A stretch of 64,000 bases of DNA from Podocnemis expansa (GCA_007922195.1 ML682003.1:1852553-1916552); one strand, 5' to 3'. Shown: positions 36,464 to 48,235, counted from the stretch's first letter. The notes: generated from the letters alone by a model not told the origin. Made by a program: numbers and translations.

Positions 36464-37892
36464 CAGTGGTTCTCAAACAGTGGGGTGGGCTTCCCAAGAG
36501 AGGCGTGGGAACGTGTCCAGGGAGGTGCGAGCTGGGGGGTTTTATTTTCAAGATCTAGGGCTGTCAGTCCAGGCGGCTGGGACTCACACAGAAGAGCCAG
36601 GCACACCCAGGAGGCGAGGAGAAATGGGACAGTTAGGCTATGTCCACACGCAGGGCATCCTTTTGAAATAAGTTATTTCGAAAGAAGTCATTTCAAAATA
36701 AAGCCCTTATTTTGAAATGACTTAATTAGAAATAACAAAAAAACCAAATCAACATAAGGAAAAGCGGGAATCGAAACAGCATGTCCAGACAGTGGACTTG
36801 CTATTTCGCTTTAGGGGAAGGGAACCCTGGGAGGTGTGGCAACATGGCCCCTTGCTGAGGGGTCCCTGGTCAGGGTGCTGAGGGGGCGGCCCTTCCTCCC
36901 AGGGTGTTAAGCACCCTGGGAGGAAGGTCCAGTGTCGTTTCAGAACAGTTTGTGCCGAAACAACATGTCCCAACGGTGTTATTTCAAAACGACTGGTTTC
37001 GAAATAACCATTGTTTCAAAATGGAAGGGGTTTAAGCCGTTTCGAAACGATGGCTCTTGTTTTGAAACGAAGGAGTCCGTCGTTTTGAAACAAGGGAACG
37101 TCGTGTGCACATACAGCTTTTTATTTCAAAGCAACCAGTGTTGTTTCGAAACAAAAACCTCGTGTGGACGTATCCTTAGAGCTTTGCTGCCCAGGGCCTG
37201 ACAGCCAGAGTCCTGCCCGCCGGGCCATCCTCCCTGCCAAGCCTCAGTCCCACAGCTGAGCTCAGGATCTCCTTCGCATTATTTATGCACTCAGTCGGAG
37301 GTGGTGGGACTCTGGCTGTCAGCCCTAGGCTGGCCGTACTGGTGCAGAAGTAAGGTGGCAAGAGGCTCTAAGTCTGCTGTGAACGGTGATATTAATGAAT
37401 GCCAGTTTTCACATTGACACCTTTAATGTTGGGCTACTGCAGCTGTCCTCTCTGCCCTCGGAGCCAGGTGGCAGCAGTACATGTACTTGGGGCCATGGGG
37501 CACAAACGACTGCAGACACAAAGGAAGGGGGCCCATCTAATATGCTAGAGAGCCACTGCTCGAGGCATATCCTGCACAGCATGTCTGGGTAAATGAGGAG
37601 TGGCTGTGGTTGAAGCTGGGGCATAGCTACGGGTGGGCCTGGATGGGCATGTGCCACCCGCTTGGCCAACAGACCCGTCCACCCTTGCCCGCGGGCAGCC
37701 TCTGTCTCCTCTCCTCCTAATGCCCCAGGTGCTAGACAATTTGTGCATTGGCGGGAAGCTTTCAGTCCCATGACCAAAAGCAGGACTGGCCATGCCAACC
37801 GTGGAGAGTCAGGGGTCTGGCCAGAAACAGGTCGTTTACGCCCCTGGGTTAAGATCCCAAAGCCTGTTCTGAAGCAGCTTGAGAACACACTG
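36464..37892. mobile_element. Possible hAT-type element containing a nested MITE
   Basis: The left end CAGTGGTTCTCAAAC and the right end TTGAGAACACACTG are near inverted matches of the hAT-Charlie type. The flanking 8-mers (cagttggc, ggatctca) do not match, so the two ends may belong to different copies. The foldback MITE at 36636-37175 lies inside. No transposase peptide was recognised in the ORFs here. Confidence 0.45.
36636..37175. mobile_element. Foldback MITE with TTATTTCGAAATAA words
   Basis: The ends are GGCTATGTCCACAC and GTGTGGACGTATCC. TTA flanks both sides (36633-36635 and 37176-37178), a possible 3-bp target duplication as in PIF/Harbinger elements. The interior has many copies of TTTCGAAA, TTTTGAAATGA and GTTTCGAAAC-type self-complementary words. 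Confidence 0.8.
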
Positions 37893-38199
37893 GGATCTCA
37901 AGAGGCAGGCCAGAGCACAGTTGGATCTGGAAGAAATGGGGAGACAGGTGCATATCACTGTAGTACCCCAGATTTCAGCTCCTCTTTGTGCTGCAGCGCA
38001 CGTGAAACAGCTGCTGTCATTCTGCTGGGATTGTCAGGACTTTCCCTGGCACAGCAGGTGCAATAGATGAGAGGGGCAGAGCCGTGGTAGGTGGTGCGGC
38101 AGCCCCCACCGAGCTGCTCTGAGATCCTCTGACGTGTGGAGTGATATCCTAGGTCTTGCATTTAACGCTAGGTTTAAGAATCATTACCACTAAAGGTAA

Positions 38200-38390
38200 A
38201 TACTTTGCAAATATACACAGCACTGTTCCTCAGGGGATCTCAAAGCACTGAAATGGCTTGTTATTGTCATCTCCATCACACAGGTACGGAAATTGAGACA
38301 CAGAAAAGATAAGTGACCAGTCTAAGGTCATTGCTGTCAGAGGCAGAGCTGGAAGGGAACCCTTGTCTCCTGTTCTCACCTTAAACTACT
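38200..38390 (-). repeat. MIR-like SINE
   Basis: The top strand shows ctcaaagcactgaaatggct, the aaattgagacacagaaaaga word, and the tctaaggtcattgctgtcag core followed by agcccttgtctcc-like text. This is a reversed MIR-like element. Confidence 0.6.
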
Positions 38391-38857
38391 AGTGAAATGG
38401 TGCCTTTTACCCCAAATGACATTAAAGCACACTAAAATTGTCCCTCTTTCGGCTTCTTTCACACACTGCTGAGAAGCTGTGCCTGCTGGAGTGGAACGGG
38501 AAAGTGCTCACACCAGTGAGAGTCAGAAAGTGAAGCGTGCAGTGTGCTGTAGGTGGATTTTGATAAGCGTGATTCCATTACCAAAACTGGAACATGATCC
38601 GTATGCTCCCTGTTCTTGTCCAAATGCACAAGTCCCTTTTTCAGCACAGCTGGTGAGGGTCTTGCTTTTCCCTTTCCCTCAGACTCAAAGTTTGGATCCA
38701 GATCTAAACTTCCCCAAGTTCTGGCGCTGTTCAGACTTGGCATTTTGATTTAGCTCAGTTTAGAGGTGAGAGCCGTTCTCAGAGTGGAAATGCGGATCTC
38801 AGCATGTCCAACTACCATGGCGGCTTGGATCTTTGGGTTTAAGTTTGGACCCCTTAT

Positions 38858-39124
38858 AGATAGAGCCCTACACAGATACAAAGACGTGGATCTGTATCCA
38901 ATCTGCATCTGCAAGAAATGGTCCGTGGATATCCATGTCCTATCCGTGGATGTGGATATAATGCGGATATCCACAGATATCTGCATATTTGCAGGGCTCT
39001 AGCTCTGTGACGATAAAAATATGTGGACCTGTACACAATCTGCATCTGTAAGAAATGATCCGCGGATATCCATGTTGTATCTGTGGATGCGGACATCCAC
39101 GGATATCTGCATATTTGCAGGGCT
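38858..39124. repeat. Tandem duplicate of a small MITE-like unit
   Basis: Two copies of about 125-135 bp follow each other (from about 38868 and 39003). Each carries caatctgcatctg, aagaaatg, atccatgt, atatccac and gatatctgcatatttgcagg in the same order. The outer ends AGAGCCCTACACAGATA and TATTTGCAGGGCTNT are roughly inverted. ORFs across it repeat the same peptide, which confirms the duplication but is not coding. Confidence 0.75.
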
Positions 39125-40188
39125 GTACTTATACAGACTGATGAGCCAGCTGCCAGATTTGGAGCCGGTGACTAGATGAGTGGCTCCACTTCAGACCTTT
39201 CTCTAGACGCTTTGGCTGTCATTTTGAAAAGCTATATGTTCTGACTCTTCCGTGAGCCTCTGTGGTCTTGCCAGCCTGATGTTTCATCTGAAACCAGTGC
39301 CATCCTGAAGGAACAGGCAAGAGACGTCCCCCTTGGCTATGCTTCCCAAAGTGCCATCCCTTCACTTTAAATCATGTACATTCTGACAACTCATCACAGC
39401 ATTTTATCTGATTCCATGAAATTTCCTGTCCATGCATATCCTTTGTTTTTGTTTTTAAATGCCAGTTGGGAATGACTAGCAGTGGAAGGGTGTGGGAGCT
39501 GACACGTCAAACCATAAGGGACTTGACAGTGTCCCCCTAAGCTTCTTTCAACCCTGCGATTTTCTGAGCCAAACAGTACATGCGTTAGCACCAAGGAGCC
39601 TGACTTTCTCCTGGAGATGTGCAGTTAAGGCAGACACGGGTCAGATGTTCAGCTGAGTGTAGCCTTTGGAGTATAACCATCACCTCTTCCCCTGATCTTG
39701 CCTGGAAGGGAAGAAAAAGAGTAACATCCCATCGAGGCAAACTTAGCACAACTTAGCGCTGCCTTCTATTCATACATGTCTTCCAAGACAACATACCGGT
39801 AATTGCATCGTGGTGCTATGGAAATGAGCTGCAAGGTTTGCATCAGCCTGTTGATGCTTTGAATTGATGCATGTTGCGAACCAGTGTAATAAACATGTTG
39901 CTGTGGCATCATGAGGCCCAAGATCATTTGAGAGGGGCTCTTTTAGCTGGCAGGATAGAGTCAAGAGAACACCCTGAGATAAAAAGGAGTTTGTTGGAAA
40001 TAAACACTAAGGACTTCAGCGTTTGTCCTGGTGCTTTGGGGGTCCATTGACTGCTGACTGGCCATCTTCTTGGTCACATCTTTCCGAGTGCCAGTGTATT
40101 GCCCTCATTGTTCTGTTGTCTGTTTTTCAAGCATTGTGCAGCATTCTCCTTGGAGCAGAAAAGCCCCCCAATTTGCCTTTAACAACCA

Positions 40189-40728
40189 TTGACAGTAGCT
40201 GTTTCAGTCACCGTGTTTTCGATGGACTGCACAGGTGCCTTAAGTGCAATGAACCTCCAGTTGCTTAGCCACCATTTGCACATATTGAATGCATGTGGGA
40301 CAGCCACCCTCTTGGCCAATGCAGTGGTGACTGAATTGGGTGAAGATCAGGAGCTGCTACAAAGTGAGTTAAAGAACCAAAGCCCCGTGGCTGTGGATAG
40401 CCTCGATGGGTCAGCACAGAGGGGAAGCTGTAACTCACTCCCCAGTGGTTTACACATGGATGTGGATCGCTTAGAGCCAGGCTTTGAGGACACTTTTCTT
40501 AGTGTCCCAAGGAGAACTCCAAGGAATCTGTTTAGCGTCCGAGGGCTTCTCCAGTGTCTGAGAGCCTGGCCATGGGCAACAGCCTGCTTCATGCCAGGTA
40601 GTGCCATGGTACTGGGCCTCCCTGCTTGTGCAGGTCGCAAATACCCAAGGCGGCTTATCCAGGTGACTAGTGCTGCACGCAAATCTGAGTATCAGAGCGA
40701 AGAGTCCCACCTCCAGCCCAGCTGTTAG
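40189..40728 (+). CDS. Unassigned 179-codon open reading frame
   Basis: This is the longest open frame in the window. It starts MTVAVSVTVFS, contains ELGEDQELLQSELKNQSPVA and an LEPGFEDTFLSVPRR stretch, and ends with a basic-charged tail. I see no known domain, catalytic motif, signal peptide or membrane segment. It lies inside an ADGRB1 intron between unremarkable repeats, with no convincing promoter or splice structure. It may be a relic of a transposon gene, or a chance frame in a fairly GC-balanced stretch. An overlapping minus-strand frame of 111 codons exists at 40347-40682. Confidence 0.2.
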   Translation: MTVAVSVTVFSMDCTGALSAMNLQLLSHHLHILNACGTATLLANAVVTELGEDQELLQSELKNQSPVAVDSLDGSAQRGSCNSLPSGLHMDVDRLEPGFEDTFLSVPRRTPRNLFSVRGLLQCLRAWPWATACFMPGSAMVLGLPACAGRKYPRRLIQVTSAARKSEYQSEESHLQPSC

Positions 40729-40974
40729 CTGCTGGCTTAGATGGGGGAGGCTGGCGCGAGACCCACTGAATACTGGCCAGCAAGGTGTGCCTTGGAAAAG
40801 GCCTTACAGATTAACTCCCCATCTGCACTATGGGCCAGCACTAGTGGCAGCACCACTTCAGGCCATTGGCAATCCAGAAGAGGATCAGACACATAACAAA
40901 TCACAAAGGGGTCTCGGCTAATGCCTGGAACAGCTGCCCTCAGTCTGACTGCTTCTTGTGACTACTGGTAGTTC

Positions 40975-41170
40975 CCTTCTTGTCCTAAACACTTGCATGG
41001 TATTGCTGTGTAAATAGTTATGTGGCGTTGCTGTGCGCTGGTAAACAGCTGGCTCATTCTACCCCAGAGATGGCTGCATTTCAGTGGTTTTGAAACAACA
41101 CTCTCTATACTTCTTCTGGAAAGCCCTTTGGGCTCTCTCAGTGAAAGATGTTATGGAAATGTTGGATACT
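40975..41170 (+). repeat. Reptilian SINE-like element
   Basis: It contains aaacagctggctcattctac, cccagagatggctgcatttc and a tail near ccctttgggctctctcagtg, the same family as the fragment at 15262. Confidence 0.55.
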
Positions 41171-41894
41171 TGCATTAATTAGTGGGATTCGTAGGGTCCT
41201 AAGCTCTTGATGCAAAAGAGACTGAGAATCGCTTTGCTAGGCTAACGGCCTTTTCTGCAGTTTTCTGCCTGGATCTACTGTGGAAGCCAGCCTCGCCCTC
41301 TGTGCATCTCCGCCATCAGCCACCACATCTGACAGCTTTGCATGAAAGCACTTCAATTAAGCGCTGTTATACAGTGGTCTGGGCAGTCAGAAAGGATGAA
41401 GGACAATGCCTGGTGATGTGTGAACTTCCCCTTCAGAGAGCCTGACATTCGAAGGGAGGAGAGGGGTTGCCAGCGATCTGAAAGCAACAAAAGCCCTGTC
41501 AGTCTGAATTCTCCTGACTAATTGCCGCGTGGAACCGAGCACTTGTCAGTTCCATCACTCAAAGACGTTCCTTCTAGTCCGCCGCTCAGGCCGGCGGGTT
41601 AGCGGATCACTGCTTTCCTCTTTCTCCAAGCTGTTCTGTTAAATCACCATTTCCCCCTAAGTTTAAAGGTGACCCTACAAGCAGATCCCAAACACAGGAT
41701 GATGCTGAATCCTAGGGACAGGATTGAGCAGAGTGTAGAGGGCAGGTCACATTGCCTCAAGTATAGCTCTGGCAGGTATGAGGTCCTTGAGCCTCAGTCC
41801 TTCCCTTCGTCTCTCTTGCTCGTGAGAAAGAAGCCAATTACTGCAGCCTGTGACGGAGAGCCGCTTCCTGCCCCTTTGCTCCTCAGTGCTGTGA

Positions 41895-42240
41895 TTAGAG
41901 CTGGCTGAAATTTTTCTGATGGAACATTCTTCCCTCAGAAAATGCTGATAGGATGCAATAGAGATGTTTTGTGGGAAGGTGGCGATTTCAGCAAAATTTG
42001 CTTTTTAAAAATGCCCCATGAAAGTGAAGCATCTCAATAAGGTGCACATGTTCCAGAGTTTTGACTTTTTTTTTGTTACTGATATTATTTTTCTATCATA
42101 AAATAAATTTTAAAAAGTTGAAAAGGAAACAGGTTTGGATGGACCTAAAATAAAATTTTCCTGGATTTTTTTTACCCCACAGGAGATTCCAGAGGTTAGT
42201 GTTTCATTCCAATTCAAAATAAACAGACGTTTTGAAATCA
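41895..42240. repeat. A/T-rich interspersed repeat
   Basis: It starts agagctggctgaaatttttc and continues with gaaaat/aattttg-rich text, as in the repeats near 42960-43260 and 57700-58150. Confidence 0.5.
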
Positions 42241-42751
42241 TGACTTTCCCCATGAATTAAAATTCTGGTTCATGCACCACTCCAATTGCTTTCGTTCAGT
42301 ACTTGCACAATTGGAACATTTAGGAATCCGAATCAAGCATCTGGGGCCCATTGTTCTAGTCTTCTTGTAGACCGATAGTTGGGATACCGCTAAGACTCCA
42401 CCCACCAGCTCGAGTGCCTCTCCATCTTGTTCATAGCAGCAAAAGGCTCCACTGTGTGCCCATCCTAGATCCAAGATACATGTAGCTATTACTCTGGCAA
42501 AGAAATTAGATGAAACCTTCTTACTCTCCTGTAGAGCTGAGTAAAACATTTACCCTCAGGGTTTTGTAAATATTGAAATGGGTTTTGCACAATGTGGTAC
42601 AAATTGAAGTATTGGTATGGATTTTCTTTTATTTCAGTGCAAGCATTTTGCATCAAACACTACTTTGCAGAAAAACCTAAAGAGGTTAGAGCACTTTATG
42701 CTCGTCACTGAGAAGTCGAAAATGAAACTGACTATATATAAATGTCTATAA

Positions 42752-42767
42752 GCGTGCGCGCGCGTGC

Positions 42768-42816
<49 letters not shown>

Positions 42817-42826
42817 NNNNNNNNNN

Positions 42827-42881
<55 letters not shown>
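42752..42881. repeat. CG/CA dinucleotide microsatellite with assembly gap
   Basis: A short CG-alternating run (gcgtgcgcgcgcgtgc) leads into a long CA repeat from about 42771 to 42881. Ten N bases sit at 42817-42826, so the true repeat length is unknown. Cysteine/valine ORFs over it are artefacts. Confidence 0.97.
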
Positions 42882-42883
<2 letters not shown>

Positions 42884-42959
42884 TCTGAGTAAAGCTGGGT
42901 GTGATTTTCTGGTGGTATTCCATGAAAAGTGCAGATTCAGCACAGAAATGTTTAGCAAT

Positions 42960-43260
42960 GCATGTCAGCTTTGCTGAATTATTGGAACCAGAAAAAAATC
43001 TGAAGTCAGAATTTCATTTTGACTTTTTTTTAAAATGAGTTCTTTCCAATTTTCACTTCAAAGTAACTTTTTTGTTTCAAAATTCCCTTCAGTTTTGGTT
43101 TAAAAAATATTAAAGATTGTGAAACAAAAACTTCAAATGCCATATTCTGGGTCAAGAAAATCCACAGTTTTTTCTGTCTAAAATAAGTTTTTAAAGACTT
43201 ATTGATTTGCCAAAAATTTCATTTTCAGGTCAATTTGAATTTTTTTTGTACTTTTCAAAA
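42960..43260. repeat. A/T-rich interspersed repeat
   Basis: Rich in aaaaat, ttttga and ttcaaaat words; same class as at 41895-42240. Confidence 0.45.
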
Positions 43261-43497
43261 TTGCCAGCTAATCAACAATTCATGTATTTGTCCAGCACAA
43301 GTACTGCCTACTTCATGATGTTAGTCCATCTAACTATAATGGACAAAGCAAACCAACTGCATAAAGGAAGACCTTTGTCTATGGTAGGCCTGGGACCTGC
43401 TGTGATTTCCTCAGATATTAGCCTGGTTTGCAGTGATGTTGGTCACCAGACAGTGCCTTTTAGCTGGTAACTTCTTTTTTCTCACCTTCTTTTCCAG

Positions 43498-43564
43498 CTG
43501 CTGGCTGTCATTAGAAGGAGGCCTTCTCTACGCCTTTGTGGGACCAGCGGCTGCGGTGGTTTTG
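43498..43564 (+). CDS. ADGRB1: ADGRB1 exon encoding ECL2 cysteine and first half of TM5
   Basis: The exon is 67 nt: one base completing Tyr, then 22 codons ending on a codon boundary. The acceptor is cttcttttccag. The donor is TTG|gtattt, which is weak at the +5 position. The peptide is [13 protein letters not shown] followed by VGPAAAVVL. The Cys is the conserved ECL2 partner of the TM3 cysteine, and the rest is the outer half of TM5, nearly invariant across BAI1, BAI2 and BAI3. The phase agrees with both neighbouring exons. Confidence 0.95.
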
Positions 43565-46099
43565 GTATTTGATCTCACTTGAGTGTTTTCTTCTTTTCCT
43601 CATTGGCCTTCCTCTGTCCCCTTCCATTCCAAGAATCTGCCTTTCCCCCACCCATATTCCTATTTGTCTCCCCTTCCCTTCAGGAGAAACAACCTGGGCA
43701 GGGGAGGAGCAAAAGGATCAGAGGCCAGAAATGTTTTGATGTCACTGGCAGCATGCCACACGCACCAGCCAACTCTCTTGGCTTAAGATTTCAAGGGTAG
43801 AATTTGTCTCTGAAACGTAACCCATCCACTCTGATCCTTCTTTCAGAACCAAACCCTACCCAGAGACTTCAGTGTCTGGTTAAAGTTGTCATGTTGTGGC
43901 CCAGACTGAATGGAATTGCAGAGCAATGGTGGAAAATTCTGTCCCGCCCTCCTTTACAAATTGCCATTTCCCATTGAGATTGGACCAAGTCAAGTCACTG
44001 CGGCCAGCATGCAGGTGATCACTCTTCCAGACTGAAAAGGCATGTGGGAGGTTTTCTCATTCAGAGTTTAAGTGAACCTCTTCAAATCAGTGGTCAGACA
44101 GGGCTAAGCAGGTTCTGCGCACCTCCTGGGCAAGTCCCCTTTGCTTTAGGTGACCCTTGAGCCAATGCTTGTAAAGAGGCTTCCAAACTGCAATTTCTTC
44201 TCTGCAAAGTAAACTACAGCTTGGAAGCCGTGTGTGTGTTGGAGAATCTCAGGGAAACAGGGACTTGAGCAGTTGTTTGATGTTGCGTTACAAATCAAGC
44301 CTTTGCATTTTTCACTGCATCAGCCTACACAACAATCCCACAACAGAGTGAGGTGCCCAAAGGGGTAAATGTGACCAAGCTGTGACTGGCGAGGACGTCA
44401 CTGTGCATCATGCCCTGGCCCTATTCATAATGATGGAGGAGATAGGACTCAGGATCTCCTACTCTAGAAAAGGCTTCTAATATGTTGACATAAGGAAACA
44501 TGACTCTTCATTAGTTTCTAGCAGTACAGACCCCATGACACCCACTTGCACAGTTCAAATTACATTCAGCAGAGGTTGGTGGTGTGCAGATACATGCAAT
44601 AGCCTGCACGATATATGTCTGTGGCTACAGGATCAGTTGGGTTTCACTTAGTAATGTTGCAGTTGGGGTTCTTTTCCACAGAGCAAATTATTATAAGAGT
44701 CCATCATAATTAATAATAGCATTATACAGTATCGGTACAATGACCTGGCTGGTTTGGCCACATGCAGAGAATGAATGAAAGGGTTTTGGTGAAGATAATA
44801 TGGCAGAAGTGTGCAGCAGGAAAGAAATGCCAAGGAAAGTCGAGGAAGTGATGGATGGACTACATCAAAGATGGCTAGCAGGTGGATTTCTGTGCTGCCA
44901 TGGGCAGATGAAGATGATGGGTACTTGCACTGTGACCTGGTGCCAGTTGATGGGGTATGGGAAGAAAGAAGACGAAGAAGAAAGAAGATGATGATGATTA
45001 GCCAATCAATTGCTCTTGTACCGTATTTTCAACAGCAGAGGCCTATTGTTTGGTGGCCAAGGGAGGTTAAACAGTGCTTGTTACATGTCCCTAATTAAAG
45101 GGACAGGAATTTTGGGACTATCCAGTGAATCTAGAGTCACTGTCCATTTTGCTTTTTGCTTGAGAAACAAGATACTAGGGACAAGGGAATTTAATTCTCC
45201 AGTTTTCCTTTGAATGCAATTCTTTTCGACTTATGAGTCGAAGCATGATGCTTCTTGTAAGATTTTTTTTAAGGAGAATAAGGTTTTTAAACAATAACAA
45301 GTGGGGTTCTTTTTATTTGCTTTGGCTTGTAAGCCATTAGGGTTCCCAGGTTCAGTCCTTTCCCCTGGGGTCATGACAGTTAGAAATTTACATTCTTGCA
45401 AGTCAAAGTTGCTGTTCTCATGTAAACACGACTCCATGACATAAAGCACTAAATAGCGCAAGGCTCACCAGAACTCAAAATACCATCATGTGCATTACTC
45501 CAGGCCCCTCTCTGTCTCTATAGATCTGTTACTTCATTTTCCCTTTCTTCCCATTCATTCCTTTCCAGTCTCCCAAAGGTTGCTTCTCTTTCTGGGACAT
45601 CTACAGAGGCATAAAAGAGCCATGGCACAGCTGTGGTTGGCCCAGGCCAGCTAACTGGGTCTGACAGGACTCAGGCAGTGGCAGCAGTGTAGCAATAGGT
45701 GGGCCTGCGTGGGCCACAGCCCACCCACTCTGAAAGCAGGCCCACCCAATCAGATTTTAAGCAATTCATCCTCTGTTTAAGGCTTGTGTTGCCTGGGTCA
45801 ATGACAGGCCTTGCCAAAAAATCAGTTCTAGCTATACTTCTGGAGAGTGGGGCTAAAAATCAGTGTGAATATTTGGGCTCTGGCTGGGTTCTTGTAGACA
45901 ATCTCAAGCTACAGCCTGCGCCTGAATGTCTACATGGAGATTTTTCTGCCCTGGAATCTGAGCTCTATGAGATCAAGTCTGCTACCCTAAGTCTGCCACA
46001 GGTTTTTTTAAAATCCTATGTAGACATAGTGTCTATCACTGTTTGTATTAAAGGGGCACCGAGAAGCACCAAACGAAGAACTGTCCACACACAATTAGA

Positions 46100-46315
46100 C
46101 AGTTTCTGTCCCAAAGAACTTACAATCTAAAAAGACAGAAAACAAGGAAAAGAGGAAGCATTATCCTCCCTATTCTATAAAGGAAGAACCGCTATGCTGA
46201 GCAAGTAATTGGCCTGCTCCAGGTCACGCATAAAGTCTGTAGCCAAACCAGGAATTAAACCTCAATCACCTGACTCCCACGCCTGTGCCTTGACCACAGG
46301 CCCATCCTCCCTTTG
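46100..46315 (-). repeat. MIR-like SINE fragment
   Basis: The top strand has gaacttacaatctaaaaaga, then ggcctgctccaggtcacgc and aaccaggaattaaacc, followed by gtgccttgaccacaggcc. This reads as a reversed CORE-SINE core and head. Confidence 0.55.
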
Positions 46316-48127
46316 TCTTTCTGCCTTTCACTGCACTCTGTATTTGGGTTTGTGAATGGCTTCTTAGGGCCATCTTCTCATCTACAACTGCTTGTGCGTC
46401 CCTCGTTGGCATCAGCAATGGAAGAATGAAGCCATGACGTGACCCTCAGCCTCAAATCCTGCCAAGTTACCAAAGCTGTATTCAGTATGCGTGGTCAGTT
46501 TGACTCACCTGATCTCAAAGTGGACCCAATGGATGATACGTCCTTGAATGGAACTGTTTCTGGTAGCAGATTTCTGCGTGCAGACACTTAAAGCTTGGCT
46601 ACGCCAGGACAAGGAGGAATCATCAGCTTTTCCCTTCTAGTTATCTCAAGGACTGCATCTCAGACTTGCTTATTCACTTCTAGACATCAGCTCAGAGATA
46701 AGGAGGAGGATCTATGCCTCACGGAGTTGAGTGGATGTCTTTACAAGCAGGATTCTGCTTTATTCCAATGATTGTTCGCAAAGAAAGATGGACACAACCG
46801 CAGTGGGGTGATGATCTTTATGGGATGAAATATCTCCTATTGATGGAGCTACTGAGTTACACTAAAGAACGTGGATGTTTCTGGAGAGCATATTAGAAAT
46901 GATTTCTCATGAGATTATGTGAGCCTCTTTGTTATAGCTAAAAATTCCATCGGCTTTCAGGTGAAGTGTACCTTCTGAGTCTTTAATTTACCTTCTGAGT
47001 CTTCGGTTTATCAAATGGCTGCAGGGGTAAAGCGCTGAATATACCAGCTGTGTTTTAGGAGAAACACACTTGTTACCTATTCACGTGTACCAGTCAGTCT
47101 GCACCTACTGACGTACTAGGGACACCTCTGGCAGACCAAGTAGGTACACCAGCTAGAACACACCCAAGTGCTGCAATCAATTTCCTGCAGGTATCTCTGG
47201 CTGGCCTGTTCACAGTGGATCCACCTCATCAGGAAACCAGTGTTTTTCTGAAGTCAATCACTCCCCATGATTTTGACTTTTATTAATATCTGCCGAGCAC
47301 CATCTGATGACCCAACAGCTGATCCAGCCCCAGCAGCAGTTTCCTCAAGGGACGGAAAAAGAAAATGAGATCAGAGTTTGGTGCACCCACATTCTTATTT
47401 TGGCTGTATTTCTGCTCTTATAGCTTTACTAGGCCCTGTGGGCACCCTGTATCATTTAAACTAGTTTATCATGGAAATTTGTCAGACAAGACCCAGGCTG
47501 AAATGCAATTTCCCTTTCTTAACAGTTTGGTAGAACAGTCCCAATGTGACTTTGGTTCTTGGGGTGCAGCTAGCTCACTTCTGGTTGTTGTATTTTTCTC
47601 AGCTTATTGCTAGTTTCCTAATTCAGAAAAAGATGTGTGTGATTCTCCTCTTCCACATCATGTACACCAATGTCATGCAATGGTCATGGTCTGCTGTGGC
47701 CAAGGCTGCTAGTGTCATTTCCGTGAAAGGCTCCAGGCAGGGGAGGAATCAGTCTGAAGTCAGACCAGCTGCTCTGAATGAATCCACTTGCCAGCATGAC
47801 CGAAGCAGACTTTGAGCCCTCACTTTTATTTAATAGGCTCTTAGCTCATCACATCATTGACCAATGCTATTGGAGCTACAGAAATCAATGAAAGCAACCC
47901 TCCATTTTTTTTTTTTTTTTTTTTTACAGATTCATGTGTTTAGACTAGTAGACTCAGGCTGCACAGACTCTTCCCCTTTGTACTCCCTAGAAATGAACAC
48001 CCACAAGGATTTTCTTTTAGCCTGTGGATTTTGGTGTCTTTGGGTGGAAACTGCCATCATGTGCCAGGCTCTTATGACTGGTTTTGAAGGTTGACCCTAG
48101 GAAAGCACCCAATGCCTCATTTGACTG

Positions 48128-48235
48128 TCTGTGGAAGTGGGATCTTCTCCCACGAAAGCTCATGCAAAAAATAAATCTATTAGTCTTAAAGTGCCACACA
48201 ACTCCTTGTTGTTTTTTTAGCAGGAAATAACTCAA
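48128..48235 (+). mobile_element. Penelope-like element end with partial hammerhead-like core
   Basis: It shows aagtgggatcttctcccacg followed by aaagctcatgc, then a tattagtcttaaagtgccac word and actccttgtt. The GAAAGCTC-ATGC side is intact, but the expected CTGATGA reads CTGTGGA. Confidence 0.6.

Larger units (their letters stand above)
33917..43497 (+). other. ADGRB1: ADGRB1 intron between TM4 and TM5 exons
   Basis: This 9.6-kb intron splits the Tyr codon of ECL2 and is bounded by gtgagt and cttttccag. It holds a CR1 3' tail, a possible hAT element with a nested foldback MITE, a SINE fragment, a duplicated small MITE, a 179-codon unassigned ORF, A/T-rich repeats and a CA microsatellite with an assembly gap. 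I see nothing assignable in 33.9-35.2 kb, 39.2-40.1 kb and 41.2-41.9 kb. Confidence 0.85.

Noticed and set aside
36932..37201. Frame with repeated F-E-T-K/S-K-W segments
   Set aside because: Translation of TTTCGAAA foldback words inside a MITE.
38750..39096. Repeated peptides of the type STDTTWISADHFLQMQI
   Set aside because: The repetition comes from the tandem MITE-like duplication rather than from a repeat protein.
42634..42958. Cys-Val repeat ORFs on the minus strand
   Set aside because: They are translations of the CA microsatellite and the N gap.
47904..47930. Homopolymer T run as a retroposon tail
   Set aside because: No adjacent retroposon body was recognised; it is better treated as a simple repeat.
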